Under the pieces are notes generated by a model that saw nothing but the letters and a program-made list of their open reading frames with translations, did not search any database and was not told where the DNA came from. From the NCBI GenBank assembly GCA_963920635.1, contig OY987300.1:56441415-56505414 (forward strand): 64,000 nucleotides of DNA. The letters run 5' to 3'. Numbering within the stretch: the stretch's first letter is position 1; each line of letters opens with the position of its first letter. Of the stretch, positions 31,795 through 44,765 are shown one piece after another. Source of the stretch: Pseudeuparius sepicola (Eukaryota > Arthropoda > Insecta > Coleoptera > Anthribidae). The position numbers were made by a program, and so were the translations under genes.

Positions 31795-33705
31795 AAATAA
31801 AATAAATTTAATTGTTTAAATAAAACATAAGATATTTTAAAACCGAGGTTATGCTTTCATTGTAGTATGCCAATTTTAGTATCGAAGTGACAATACGTCT
31901 TCTTAACGGAAATTCAAACTATTTTAAACTTGTTGGTTCATCTGCAATTACGTCAAAAGTATAGATTATATTGTTGGGACCACATGGATTTGCTTGTATA
32001 TTTAAAGTAGGTAATGGAAAAGTGACTATATACACGAACTCACTAAAATCACAACAGTCTTTTTTTCCTGTGTAGACGTGTAGATAATATGAAATAATAA
32101 CTCGTGCCGGCCGCCGCCGACGGCCGCCGGGGTCACACGAGTCTCGCCGATGCCGACGAAGAAGCGCGAATATATATTTAAAAAACGGCGGTGGCCTGTT
32201 TGCTTTATTGCAAAAATGATATTTTTCAGGGCGTTCACTTTTCGTTGGCAACACACTGCATAGCTTTTTGGCGTCGAAGCAATTTTACTATTATTTTTCA
32301 TATCAGCAAAGGTGCATGCTATGAAGGGTTCGTGTATAAAAAAAACTTGTAATTGCTCAATTATAAAATCTAAATTAACGATTCGATTACCGAATTCTTC
32401 TTGAACCACATTAGGGTCAGTTGAACATCTATTAATGTTTGATTGGATAATTGTTCTGCATAATAGTGTTGCTACGACTAAAAAAGTGCGTCTAAAGTCT
32501 ACTTCTTCAAAATGTTTTATATAACTAGTAGGTATTCCATATTTACATTTGTGTAATAATAAATAAATCTAACTAAAAACTTTCTACACTGTAAGAGTTC
32601 ACTTTAGAGGGATTAGAGTGAATAGGCCATATTATATCACAACGGTTTCGTTAATCTATAAAATTACATCCTCAAGGACTAATTTATAGAGTTACGAAAC
32701 TGGTCTCCCTTTTTAAATAAAGTAATAGTTGTGAGATAATAGGAGCTATTAATTTCTAATCCCTTGTAAATGTTCCATTCAAAGCCCTGTTTTTTCCAGA
32801 AAGTTTGTTTCCCAAACCCTATGCACCTGCAGTACTACTTATACCTAAATCCGAATAAGTGTGCAAAATGCAAAATATGTAGGTACCCCTCTCAAATTCT
32901 GGAAACCATATTAGGTACCTACGGGAATAAAAGCACTCAAGCCCACAAATTACTCCTATTGGTTTCACTACATGTGACTGTTGTGACATCATTATCAAAC
33001 ATTATAGGTATTCTTGCCCTGACTGCGGTTCAGTTTCAGAACCTTATTCTGACAAATCTGAATTATCGAACATCCTAGAAAATGTATTAAAATGTCATAA
33101 ATTCGACAGACTGGAACAATAAAATGTACTATTTTTATTTTGCCCGATTTTCAACTCCAATGACTTTCGAACAATCTTCTAACGAAGAAGTTTCTAAAAC
33201 TGACTGGATGTCAGAATTATTATCGTTCCCTCTGGAAAGTATATAAATTAGCTTTTATCATGCAGCGATTTACATAGGAATTCGTTTTCAAAAAATGCTT
33301 CACATGACCCATTTATTTGGCAAAATTATTACTTGTACCTATCACATTTTTAAAGTAAAAATCAAGCGCACAATTTGGTCTAGAATTTAAATTTACTCTT
33401 TTTGCACGACCAGGCCATTTTATGCCCTAGGGATTAAACCATTTTACACAAAAGCAAAAAGTAGGTACTTTGTGAATAATAATTATTTATTTTCTAAAAT
33501 TTATTTGTGGCGCAATGGATTAATAATTATTTATTTATAATTCCTGGAGGAATAATAATAATGAGTATTATTATATGCCAGTCGACATACATAATGTCGC
33601 GGTAGAAAATATTTTCTTCGGGTACTCGGAAATATAAATATTTGCTAACATACTAACATTCAAAACAAGCGAAACACAAATAAGGGAGACTGAGACTAAT
33701 AAAAT
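31795..33705. other. Mostly AT-rich DNA with one GC-rich spot
   Basis: A very GC-rich spot at 32103-32160 (GCCGGCCGCCGCCGACGGCC) lies within two overlapping minus-strand ORFs (31919-32409) whose translations I do not recognise. Nothing else is supported. Confidence 0.35.
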
Positions 33706-33905
33706 GAAAAATGAACCATCTGATATCGATTGAAAGTTCTCCTGACGTGGTTTCCGAGCCCGGTGAGGTACGCCGAAGTAGGGGGAAGTAGGGGAACCAC
33801 GAGTTCCAGCGACCGCCCGCCCGCCCGCCTATCTCCGTACGTCTAATTCCTGCTCGAATGGCCAATTCACGGATCATTTTATTGCCGGGCAATGGGTTCG
33901 TAGTT
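33706..33905. other. GC-rich patch with (CCCG)n
   Basis: GC-rich stretch with CCGCCCGCCCGCCC near 33815 and a duplicated AGTAGGGG unit near 33777. A minus-strand ORF covers it without recognisable similarity. Confidence 0.35.
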
Positions 33906-34571
33906 TTCAAATCATAGCCAAACGAACAAACGTATCGACTTGAAAGTAGTCTTAAAATAATGTTATAGAATGCCTCAATCGTCGTTGTGTCCTTCGAATT
34001 ATTTTTGAGTGGTGGAAATACTCGAAATTCTTAACCGAATATAGTCGAATTTCGGGTATGTTTGGCATTTTTTTTCACAGTGTCGCATTAGTCCTGCACA
34101 GTTCGTGATACACAACGACGATTCTTCGTAGTTTTATCTAAGCCACAAAAAAAAATCAAGTGAAAATATTAAGAAATGCAAGTAGGAGATGTAAACTACG
34201 AAACCCTTGAAAATGGGGGGTATCGTAGCGCCTTAATATAAGGAATTATAAAACTGAAAAAAAAATTCTAATTGTTTCTTTTAAGACTACAACATTTTTA
34301 TTTTACATCATCATATTCACAAACTAACTGCTGCCATAAAAACCATGCACTATGTCGCCCATAAATCATGTTTGTGCACGACTTACCCACAATGTTGGCT
34401 ATTTGTCATAGCTGACAGTTTTGCAATGGGTGGCTTTGCTGGACAAACGGGTAATATATGGCATTGCATTGCGCACGGGTGGAACTTGAAGCTATTGTAC
34501 ACTGTTGTACTAAGTAATGTCCAGAAATGTAGGCATTGGCATTTTTAAATTTCAATTATTTTCCAACTATC
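33906..34571. other. AT-rich DNA, nothing certain
   Basis: A 67-codon Cys/Trp/His-containing ORF at 34345-34548 has no motif spacing I recognise. Confidence 0.35.
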
Positions 34572-34620
34572 CAAGGTCGTGCACAAAGTATTGTGTATAA
34601 CTCGTTAACCAATGCATATT
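34572..34620. repeat. Short dispersed repeat (family G), copy 2
   Basis: CCAAGGTCGTGCACAAAGTA and following bases, shared with 25853-25905. Confidence 0.5.
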
Positions 34621-34662
34621 GCACTTGAAGGCACTCGGCTTCGTCACGTGCCACAACTTGTT

Positions 34663-35526
34663 GGACCGGGAGCTAGTGACAGATTTTTGGACGTGATTTT
34701 ACTCAGTATGCCTTGCAAAGGGCATTATGTGGCACATATTCTCACAATAATAAGGTATGAATCAGAGAGTCATCCTGGGTTCTTCATGTGAAAAGCTGAG
34801 TTTTCAATTATTCGAAGAATATGCGTTTTGATATGATTTTATACAGGCTGCCATGTGTTTTATAATGAAGCTCAAAATAGAAAATTCCTCGGAAAACCAT
34901 AGGCATACCGTTAGAGTGGGATCAAAGGGCTATTATTGCCACGTGATCTTGTATTTTAATAATTAATTTTTCCCCGTTTCTGAACAGGCTGCCAATGAGA
35001 AGTATGCAAGTTCTTGTTATGAAACTGCTGAAGAAAAGATGGCATACCGTTTGCGCATGTCCAAGTACAGTTTACATCGAATAACTCATTTAAATGATTA
35101 AATAACATTCAATTTAAACAGTACTTGGACATGCGCGAAAGGTATGCCATCTTTTTTTCAGCATTTTCATAATAAGAACTTGCATACTTCTCATTGGCAG
35201 CCTGTTCAGAAACGTGGAAAAATTAATTATTAAAATACAAGATCACGTGGCAATAATAGCCCTTTGGACCCACCCTAACGGTTTGCCTATGGTTTTCCGA
35301 GGAATTTTCTATTTTGAACTTCATTATAAAACACATGGCAGCCTGTATAAAATCATATCAAAACGCATATTTTTCGAATAATTGAAAACTCAGTTTTTCA
35401 CATGAAGAACCCAGGATGACTCTCTGATTCATACCTTATTATTGTGAGAATATGTGCCACATAATGCCCTTTGCAAGGCATACTGAGTAAAATCACGTCC
35501 AAAAATCTGTCGCTAGCTCCCGGTCC
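34663..35526. mobile_element. Foldback element, family F copy 2
   Basis: GGACCGGGAGCTAGTGACAG at the left and its inverse at the right enclose 864 bp that forms one hairpin centred near 35095. It is highly similar to 19956-20817, with scattered substitutions. Non-coding. Confidence 0.85.
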
Positions 35527-35555
35527 ATGTGCACTTGCATACAATATGCCTAATT

Positions 35556-35682
35556 GCTTAGTTTTTTGCACAATTATATACCTACCTAATATACCTATAT
35601 GCTATTATCCGAGGGAATGCTTAGTTTTTTTGCACAATTATATACCTACCTAATATACCTATATGCTATTATCCGAGGGAAT
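35556..35682. repeat. Tandem duplication, two units of about 63 bp
   Basis: Unit 1 (35556-35618) and unit 2 (35619-35682) differ only by one extra T in the T-run of GCTTAGTTTTTTGCAC. Such near-identity indicates a very recent duplication. It starts 29 bp after the family F element. Confidence 0.9.
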
Positions 35683-37292
35683 GTTTTAATCTTATTAGGA
35701 CCATTCCTATATTTAAATAAGTTGTAATTTTATATTTTATAAGAAAAATTGATACCGATACCTATTGAGACGATAAATTTAGTAAGAGTAATAAAGAGCT
35801 ATGTCTTGACGATTTTTTGATAAAATAATGAATGAATTTTAAAATCAACTGATCTTTTTCTGGATACTGATCGAAAATGAAAACACCAATATATATAGAT
35901 ATATTTTTTAATTATTTACTTTAGAAGTGCAACACTTCCTCCTAAAACATTTGTTGCTGGTTTATTTTACCCAGCATTTTCAGTTTCTAATAATTTGGTT
36001 CCGAGGCCGGTATTGATAAAACTAAAGAAGCATATCTCAAGCAAAAACCTTTTTGGCATTAATGAAGAAGTAATAGTCTTAAAAGTTAGTGGATACATCG
36101 CGGTATACGAGGGGGAGTCAAAAACTTAAACTCGACACAAGAGCAAGGTGCCCTTATTTTGCGCCGTAGAGAAAAAAAGGGTATAAAACAAAGTAGTTTG
36201 GGACGCGAAAGTTTAAATAAAAGCAAACTTTTTATAACAAAATAAAAGCAAACTTATGGCCTCCTGTTATTTTTTATAATGGGTTGTAGTTTTCTCATTT
36301 GCCTGTGAAGGAAATTTTACGCCACCATATTCTAACAATTATTCAACCCCTTCGCATTAAATATAAGGTATGTCGTTTATACTAACCGTGCGTCTATTTA
36401 ATTGGGAATATAAAAACCCAGAGAACATGCTGAACAAAAATTTTTTTGTTGCACTACGCAAAATATTGTCCAAGTTTCAACACGACAGACATTGTAATTA
36501 GCTTTTTACACATAAAAGTCTGCATAATGTGCTTGGTATGGTATATTAAATTAAATCAAATCACTTAGGCCTGGTTTTTTAGTTTTTAACTAATGATAAA
36601 AAATTAAAAAAAAATTATTTATACTTTTTCATTGCAAACAACTTTTTCGAATATCTTCTTTGTTGCGTAGGTATACCTACATTCTGCCAGTCACTGTAGA
36701 TGGCGAGACGGATATGAGAAAAATTAGACGGCAATGAGAATTAGTTAATAAACATTCGATTAGGTGACAACGTCGCAAATTCAAAACATCCCGGTTTGTA
36801 CTTTACGATGTTTAAGGTTATGTTATATTATTGAGGCTTTACTTAATTTTCACTCTATTTCCTTTAAAATCAAGCCATATAGATGTTATGAGTACAATGA
36901 GGACAGATTCATTAACTTTTGGAATAATAATTATCTTATAAAAGGTATAGGTACATGCATTTACGTGTTTTTTTAATTGTTTTTCGAAATCTTTGTATAT
37001 TGCTCATATTTTTTGTTTCGGCTGATGCTGGAACTTTCATACGACCATTTGTTTTTCTACCTACCCAGGGAATTGTAAAACGCAGTATTCGTTTGCCTTC
37101 CCACTGGAACTCACTAACTGACAATGTATTTGCATTTTTATCTTAAAAATTTAAAAGGGAAATATTTTTTAAACCTTAATAGCAGGGAGAAAAGCCCCCC
37201 TTTGTAACATGACATCATGTACTTAATTCCTGAGTATAATTTTTTTATATTTGTTATCACTGTGTAATAAATAACAATATAATTTTTATATA
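35683..37292. other. AT-rich DNA, nothing recognised
   Basis: Overlapping ORFs near 36936-37146 on both strands have no recognisable domain. No repeat ends recognised. Confidence 0.4.
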
Positions 37293-38462
37293 CAGGGTGA
37301 TTTAGTTTTATTCTGCGACACTTCAACAGGTGATAGAAAACCAAAAAAATAACCGTACTTTCTTCTATAAACTATATAATTTAAAGGCCTTATAAAAAAA
37401 TTACAGGGTGTTAAAGTTGTAAGAAATATGTGGACTTTATTGAATATTTACCAAACTAGTTGAGATATTTAAGTCATATTGGGTACACGTTATAACGGCA
37501 TGGGTAAGGATAAAACCTGTTAATATCAAACACCTTGAACAACCTGTGGCGTAGAAGCGGGTAATTAGTATAATTGTTTTTAGAAGAAAAAAAGAACCGC
37601 ACCTTGTATAGCAATAAAATGTATTCAATTTATTATGTAAATTTTAATTTTAAACAAAAATGTCCTCTTGGTATTTCTTCGTGTGTGTCATGGTTTCAAG
37701 GCAAATTTGATTTTTTGTATTATTTCGGGGTATTTCTGAAAAATTATTTAAAAAATTTGCTCCATAAGTAACACGTAAAGTAGAAATAATGTGTTTTCTA
37801 CTTGAAATAAAATAACTTTTTCCAATAAATTTACATATTTAAGGCTATACTTTTGAAGATACAGGGTCGAAAACATTTAAGGAAGATACAATTAATGTTA
37901 CGCTCTGTATCTTCAAAAGTAATACCTTGAATGGGTAAGTTTATTGGGAAAAGTTACTGTATTTAAAGTAAGAAAAATATTTTTTTACTTTGAGTTTTAC
38001 TTATGGAGCGAATTGTTAAGTTAATTTTTCAGAAATACCTTGAAAAAAGACGAAAAAATGAAAATTGCTATAAAACCATGACACATAGGAAAAAATGCTA
38101 AGAGAACATTTTAGTTTACAATTAAAATTTACGTAAGATATTTTATTGGTATACAAGGTGGTTCTTTTTTCTTCTAAAAACAATTATACTAATTAGCCGC
38201 TTCTACGCCACTGGTTGTTCAAGGTGTTTGAAATTAACAGGTTGTATGCTAACCCATGCCGCTATAACGTGTACCCAATATGACTTAAATATCTCAACTA
38301 GTTTGGTAAATATTCAATAAAGTCCACATATTTCTTACAACTTTAATTCCCTGTAACTTTTTTTATAAGGCCTTAAAATGATATAGTTTAGAAGAAAGTA
38401 CGGTTATTTTTTGGTTTTCTATCACCTGTTGAAGTGTCGCAGAATAAAACTATATCACCCTG
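37293..38462. mobile_element. Foldback element (family L), full copy
   Basis: It starts TA|CAGGGTGATTTAGTTTTATT and ends with the inverse ATATCACCCTG|TA. The arms match nearly end to end, including the AACCAAAAAAATAACCG and TTGTTCAAGGTG blocks. The centre is near 37890, where TTTTGAAGATACAG meets its inverse. 1,170 bp, TA target, no transposase remnant recognised. Confidence 0.88.
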
Positions 38463-38498
38463 TATATTAAAAAAATTAAACTTGTTTGTTTATACATA

Positions 38499-39524
38499 CA
38501 GGGTATTTCATAATATATGCGCCGGACTTCAGGATGTGATAGCTCGTTCAAAAATATATTTAAAAAAGCTTCTATTACCCTCTAAAATGCACCGTTTTAG
38601 AGATACACGGTGTGGAAGTTGAAAAAAAAATTAGTTTTTTGCGAATATCTCCGGAACCGTTTATCGTACGGCTTTTGTAAGCATTTTCTACTCATAATAA
38701 GCTATCTTTTTGTCGAAAAAAAATTTTTTTAAGTCATACGTAGTCAAGGTTTTGAAGGGGGGGTGGATGTTTTTCTCCCCAACTTTTACGCTACTGGAAA
38801 AAGTACGATTTTGAGATGTCCATTTAAACCACCAATATTTTCTACACAAAAAAGATACTCTTGGCCTTGGGCTCTAAAGTCGGTCGTTTTCGAGAACAAT
38901 CAACTTTTATGTTGAAAAACATGGTAAATTTTTTGAAATAACATTTTTTTAATAATTAAACAGTATTCATTTAAACATTAGCACAAGTAACCAAAACAAA
39001 CGTTAACTTCATATTTGCAAAATTAAAAAAAAATGAAAAAATTAACAAAAGTTGTCCAAATTCCCCAAACTTTGTTCAATTATTAAAAAAATGTTATTTC
39101 AACATAAAAGTTGATTTTTCTCGAAAATGACCGACTTTAGAGCCCAAGACCAAGAGTACCCTTTTTGTGTAGAAAACATTGGCGGTTGAAATGGACATCT
39201 CAAAATCGTAATTTTTTCAGTAGCGTAGAAGTTGGGGAGAAAAACACCCACCACCCCTTCAAAACCTTCACCACGTACGACTTACAAATTTTTTTTAGGC
39301 AAAAAAGATAGCTTATTATGAGTAGAAAATGCTTACAAGAGCTTTGTTCCGTACGATAAACGGTTACTGAGATATTCGCAAAAAACGATTTTTTTTTTCA
39401 ACTTCCACACCCTGTATCTCTAAAACGGTGCATTTTAGAGGGTAAGTTATTAGAGGCTTTTTTTCATATTTTTGAACGAGCTATCACATCCTGAAGTCCT
39501 GCGCTTATATTATGAAACACCCTG
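38499..39524. mobile_element. Foldback element (family M)
   Basis: It starts TA|CAGGGTATTTCATAATATAT and ends TATTATGAAACACCCTG|TA. The two about 500-bp arms are inverted copies, meeting near 39010. It lies 36 bp from the unrelated family L element. TA target; non-coding. Confidence 0.88.
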
Positions 39525-40319
39525 TATAACTATCTTTCTTTTTAGGATGTCAATTTTATATAATATTCTTATTTTGAGAAATATCTGAAGATGGTAATCT
39601 TATAAATACCCTAACGCACGTAATATATGGAAGAAAAAATAAATTTTCTGTTATTTTGGTCGAATTCCCAGTATAGAGTCTTCGAATGTTTTCATACGAC
39701 CAGGAAATAAACAAACAATAAATTAATATGAATAGATAATATAACGTTTTAGGATCGGGACATGAGACGGTAATGAAAAAATGGTGGTTCACTATACTTA
39801 ATCAAAAACAGTATCTACTGGTTAGGAAAGGAAACTTGCTAAACATTTTGTTAAAAATATTATTTTTTATAGGTTAAGATTAGGTATATAGAAAACCCCA
39901 GGGACAGGTATGTATACTAAAACCATTTGAAAAAGATCATGGCATGTTTATTGAAAACAAAAGCTGCACGCCTAAAAGTTTTAAAAAAGACCTTCTATTT
40001 GACGAACCCTACTACGGGGCGGTAAAATTTTCTGCATTAAATCTGAAATGTATGTACCTAGTACCTAGTTAATCTATCTGAGTTTCAAGACACACAAACA
40101 AGATTACTTTTTAAACACTTGCTCATCTATGAAAAATAGAAATTGAATACTATGACACAATTTTGAAAAAAAATGAATCCGCTAGGAGACATTTTTTATT
40201 TCTATATTTTGTTAAAATATTCGTTCATTTATATCACCAATAATAATTTGCCTCTAGTATTTTTTGTCCCAGAAATATTATTTTAAGAAGAAAAGCAAAT
40301 ATTTTATCTGCGAGAACGT
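39525..40319. other. AT-rich DNA, nothing recognised
   Basis: Only short ORFs. Confidence 0.4.
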
Positions 40320-40650
40320 AATTGTGGTATATTCCCGGCGTTTCGCACTCACTAAAAATGCTTTATATCTCATTTCGGACCCAACGAAAAACATAAATTC
40401 CTACCAAATCGTCTCGGTGACTAGTTTACGTTTGCCGGCAAGGTGGGTGGCCGAGAATAAACAATAAACGGTTCATAATCTCGGGGCCGATCTGCGGGAA
40501 GGTCCGTGTTCTTCATTATTGCGTCATAATTCCTGCGGTGTCCCCCGGGAATATTCGTATGGGTCGTGCGTGGAATGGCAACACCGCAATTATTATTTCC
40601 CTGCCCATGGCGGCTGGTTCCATACTATTCGTTAATGTACCCTGTCGTCC
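40320..40650. other. GC-rich island
   Basis: GC-rich with AATTATTATT and TCATTATTGCG words interspersed between CCCCCGGGAA and CATGGCGGC. No repeat ends and no recognisable protein. Candidate conserved non-coding DNA. Confidence 0.35.
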
Positions 40651-42531
40651 ATGAATTATATCTTTAATCAGTCCCAAAAAATTCACTGCTCTTATAATTG
40701 AAAATCATCCACAGCGTTGACTGACGTATTAATAAAGACTGCTCACGGCTGTCATGTTCTCTAGCTCACCATGCGCTTGCCGGAGTGCCGGAGACAAAAT
40801 ACAATGCAAAATACATTGTTGATCATAGGCCCTATCTATACTTTTCAGAATATGTCTGCAACTATGCAAAGTGGTTTTTAAAACTATATAGACGGGGGTA
40901 TATAAATATTGAGGGAATAGGCTGTCGGAAAACTTTACTAGTTCATTAATTTTCATCAATTTTTGACCTTACTTGTTATTTATTACTATTATATATATTA
41001 TATTTATAACTACGACAATTTTATTAATTTTCCCTTTTTTTCCTCTCAATGTGTTTAACCCCCTTATCTACTACCCTGGTCAAAATCATTTATTTCCTCC
41101 TGCCGTCGCGTAGATTTCTTTTATTTGATTGGAGAAGGAGAAATGCGGGGATGGCTAAACGCGTTCCTAGGTCTAAATTGGTTTTCTTTTGGAATTTTTA
41201 CGTCCGCTATTAGGTTTGTAGATTAAAGCAAGGGAGCCTATGAATGTTTAAATCGAATTTCTCGGTTTCCGCTCTTACATCCTAAGAATTTCAAGACTTT
41301 TCACAGGAGTTTTCCATCCAATTAAAAAATAACTCCCTACACAATGTCTAGTATTTGAATAAGTTATTGTTTACTTACATAATATTATTATAGGGTGTCT
41401 GCTTTTTAGTGTGAACTTAAGCTTGCACTACAAAGAGTTTACACTGTCAGGTACCTGTTCGAAGGGTTGAAGCCCTCTCACTGAATTGGCGATTTTTTTT
41501 GCAAAATTCCCAAAATTATTCGCAAGGTCGCTCCTCTCAAGGAAAGGGTAATAAACAGATTGTAAAAAAGCAAGGAGACGTTTTAGGTAGGGTTGTAAAA
41601 GACAGTGACCTTAAAACTTGAAAAGGGTGCCGTAAATAAGGGGTTCACTAAAAAAGTGCAATTTACCTTCAACTATTGTTATGTTTCCTAGGGCATAACC
41701 CATTGTGCCAACCACCGAAAAATTTAATTGTAATACGTTCAGTTAGGGGAGACTTTAAAAATATTTCTCGGGACAATAATTAAAGTTGGCCTTCATTTAG
41801 TTACCTGTAGACTTTTAGTGGTTGGGTGCAAAAAGTTCTTTGGGAATTTCGGAAATAGGTATATTTCAGAAACTTGCAGATAACATATTTTTTTGTATGA
41901 ATTTAAATTAGCCATTGAAAAAATGTATGTTTGTTATTTAGGTAACATATGCCTGCTAAATTTTATGAATAATTCATGCAGTGATAAGTTTAGAAATTAT
42001 GGGATTTTTTAAAAAAGTGTCTTATCGAACGTCCAATATCTGTCGTTTTCGTACCTAAATATTTATTTATATTGTGAATATTCATATCCAAATACTTATA
42101 CCTATAGAAATGTAAATTTAACCTCACATATGGTGCCAAAACGATACGTTATGGACATGATGCTGATGACACATAATTTACTTGGCAATGGATGGAAGAG
42201 ATCTTAAATCAGTAAATTTAAGCTTTAGTGTTTGGCTAGTTATGTTAAAATCAAGTATAAATAATATGAATAATTTGCAAATGGAACAAAATCTGTTGAC
42301 ACAATAGTTTCTACCATTAGTAGTTATCAAGTTTTAGTTACTTTTCCGGAAAATCTGTAAAAATCTTATTAACTATGTTTTTTATTTTCGAGCTATACAA
42401 AATAATATAGTAAGATTATTTAATTAGTCGTTAAACGGAATTTTACTAATATCACAGACTAACGAGTAATACAGACAAATCCTTAGCGACATGTGTCAAA
42501 AGGAGACTCGCTTTTTAGCGAAATATCTTCT
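40651..42531. other. AT-rich DNA with a lone transposon-like terminus
   Basis: TATAGGGTGTCTGCTTTTTA near 41391 resembles the start of TA-flanked elements, and sequence to about 41890 (CGCAAGGTCGCTCC, GTGGTTGGGTGC) may belong to such an element. No matching right end was found. Confidence 0.3.
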
Positions 42532-42710
42532 AAATACATGAATAATGTGCATTTTATTTAATTGTACGCTAATCTACATAGCGAAGAGATTGTATTAGAA
42601 CCAAATGTATGCAATATATTCTGAATACATGAATAATGTGCAATTTATTTTATTGTACGTTAATCGTTAATCTACATAGTGAAGAGATTGTATTAGAACC
42701 AAATTTATGC
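42532..42710. repeat. Tandem duplication, two units of about 85 bp
   Basis: AATACATGAATAATGTGCA ... TTGTATTAGAACCAAAT occurs at 42533-42608 and 42624-42706. The second unit has seven inserted bases repeating TAATCGT. Each outer side has GGAGACTCGCT (42503 and 42743), so a larger unit may be involved. Confidence 0.8.
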
Positions 42711-43129
42711 TTATAATACTGTCTGTTTTTCTGTAAATTGAAATGGAGACTCGCTTATTTCTGACACATTATGTCCGTAAGGAGGCTTCATAATCACTCA
42801 GGGCTGTAGCCAGACAGAAGCTTGAGACAGCGCAAACGATTTTTCAGAAGTGATTAATAATTACCTACAAGGCGGTACTTTGTCGTTGGATTACAAAAAA
42901 ACGAAATTTAGCTATTTTGGTTAAAAATTGCGAAGCAGGCGAAAATTTGTCAAATTTTCAAGGTCAAACAGTTTAAATGAATGAAATGTTATTACTTGTG
43001 TTCATAATTATGCAAGCTCATATTCACTCGTGCAGTAAGCGAGAATACTCTCTTTTTTCTTTCATAGAAGAGACAGAAGTGGTATAAAAGATATATTTTA
43101 TTGTGTTGAGAGTTGATACGAGTTAGGGT
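42711..43129. other. Spacer, nothing recognised
   Basis: No supported feature. Confidence 0.4.
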
Positions 43130-43160
43130 TATAAGAAACTTTAAATTACCTTAGTTTCTT

Positions 43161-43195
43161 GCCGACGTTTCGACATGTTTTATTACCATCCTCAG
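43161..43195 (-). ncRNA. Hammerhead-like core, degenerate helix II
   Basis: The minus strand has CTGAGGA, a T, then GGTA...TGTC, GAAAC and GTCGGC. The core boxes are kept, but helix II would need wobble pairs. Weaker than the cores at 27229 and 54010. Confidence 0.35.
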
Positions 43196-43614
43196 GGTTC
43201 TACAAAATTATTACCGCAATACTCGTAAAGTTATCAAAAATAAATGCAAAAATTTAGGAACACACAAAAAATAAACAAAAATGACAAACAAATATAAAAT
43301 GCAATGTTTACCCAACTAACACTTATAGATAACATATTAAAATAAAACAAAATTTTATGGGGGGTTAATAAGGATACAAATCACATTAAAAGGCCGGTCT
43401 GGCGGTTAAGAGCAGAATTAATATACTATACTTGTTTCCACAATAAAAAGACAAGACCAAAAACCAAACGATCAGGTACTCACTGGTAAACGCAGGAACA
43501 ACTACACAGGGGTACAAGAATTATCAAGTTAATCGATCAATGATGTTATTTTGTTTTGTTTTGTTCTTTTTTCGTGTATTGACAATTATATTTTTAATGA
43601 AAATCATTTCTTGA

Positions 43615-43860
43615 ATGAGTCGATTGGAAAGATTATTCTATGTTCCTAAAATCTTAGCTTCATCAAAGTCAAATAGAGTCCTTGTTCCCTTGCGTGCTCA
43701 TTGCTCAACCAAAACCGTTGAATTTAATTTATTTGTATTTTTGCAATATCTTTTGTGTCCTACTAAAATATCTGCCAGTCTGACCAACGTAACGCTAAAG
43801 CAAACCATACAAGGAATGCTGTAGAGGATTGAAGATTTTAATTCAAAATTAGTTTTGGCT
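43615..43860 (-). pseudogene. Penelope endonuclease fragment, minus strand
   Basis: Read on the minus strand, SSILYSIPCMVC matches the Y-x-I-x-C-x-x-C part of the Penelope GIY-YIG domain. A frame change follows, after which the other frame continues with YVGQT-like sequence. Stops and frameshifts make it non-functional. Confidence 0.65.
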
Positions 43861-44474
43861 TTAGTTTTTATGAAAATCAACTTTCCTAACGTGTTATTAC
43901 TGAATTCAATCTGGAAATTCTGATAGATGTTAAGCATTTATCAAGTTTTTCTGAAAGGTATAGCACGTAGTAAAGTATCCTGCCAAATTGTCTTCTGTTA
44001 GAAATAGGGTTAGATGTTAGAAGTCTTCTCATGGTTATTATTGTTGAGCAATTTATTAATTAAAGAGATTGGATAGTTTGTTCTTAATTATAAGGGTATT
44101 AATCATTTTGGGGTTTTTGTTGTGCAATTCAGGTGAAGAAGTCTTAATTGGTCTATACTTTTTAAATTGTTCATTTTGTTTAAAAGGATGACTTGAGTGG
44201 AAGTTGACAAATCTTTTTGAGAAGGTTAAGGTTTATGGTACCCATCAATTATCAATTTATTAGAATCAGTTCTAATAACTATAGTGTTCGGAAAGTATAA
44301 ACTACTATTTGATTCCTTCTCCTAACCTAGTAAATTTTTTACAAGCATTTTACAAGCATTCCTGTGGATTCGGTGACCACGCAATAATTATCAGAGAAAG
44401 ATGGGGTGAAATTATTTTTCAGAAATTATATTAATTTTGTAGATGAAAAATAGTTTGGGACAGATTCATAAGAA

Positions 44475-44765
44475 CTAAAGCCAAAACTCCTTTTGAATAA
44501 AAATCTTCAATCCTCTACAGCATTCCTTGTGTGGTTTGCTCTAGTGTTACGTTGGTCACATTGGCAGATCTATTAGTACCAGAATCAAAGAACACAAAAG
44601 AGATTGCAAAAATTTAAATAAATTGAATCCAACTGCATTATTTCAGCACGCAGGGAACGAGTACATCACTTTGACTTTGGTGAAGCTAAGATTTTGGGAA
44701 CACAGAATAATCTATCCAATCGACTCATGCAGGAAATGAGTTGTATTAAAAAATATAGTATTGTT
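44475..44765 (+). pseudogene. Penelope endonuclease fragment, plus strand
   Basis: Plus-strand blocks: YSIPCVVC-like near 44517, LNPTALFQHAGNE near 44625, a TLVKLRFWE region and an NRLMQEMSCIK block near 44715. They run in the domain order of Penelope endonucleases but in different frames with stops. It is the inverted partner of 43615-43860. Confidence 0.65.

Noticed and set aside
32026..32409. 127-codon minus-strand ORF with scattered Cys and His
   Set aside because: Spacing fits no zinc-finger family I know; overlaps another ORF in a different frame; no repeat or splice signals support it.
34345..34548. 67-codon Cys/Trp-rich ORF
   Set aside because: No signal peptide or known cysteine pattern; likely chance.
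36936..37146. Overlapping ORFs on both strands
   Set aside because: No recognisable domain on either strand; no retroelement motif in order.
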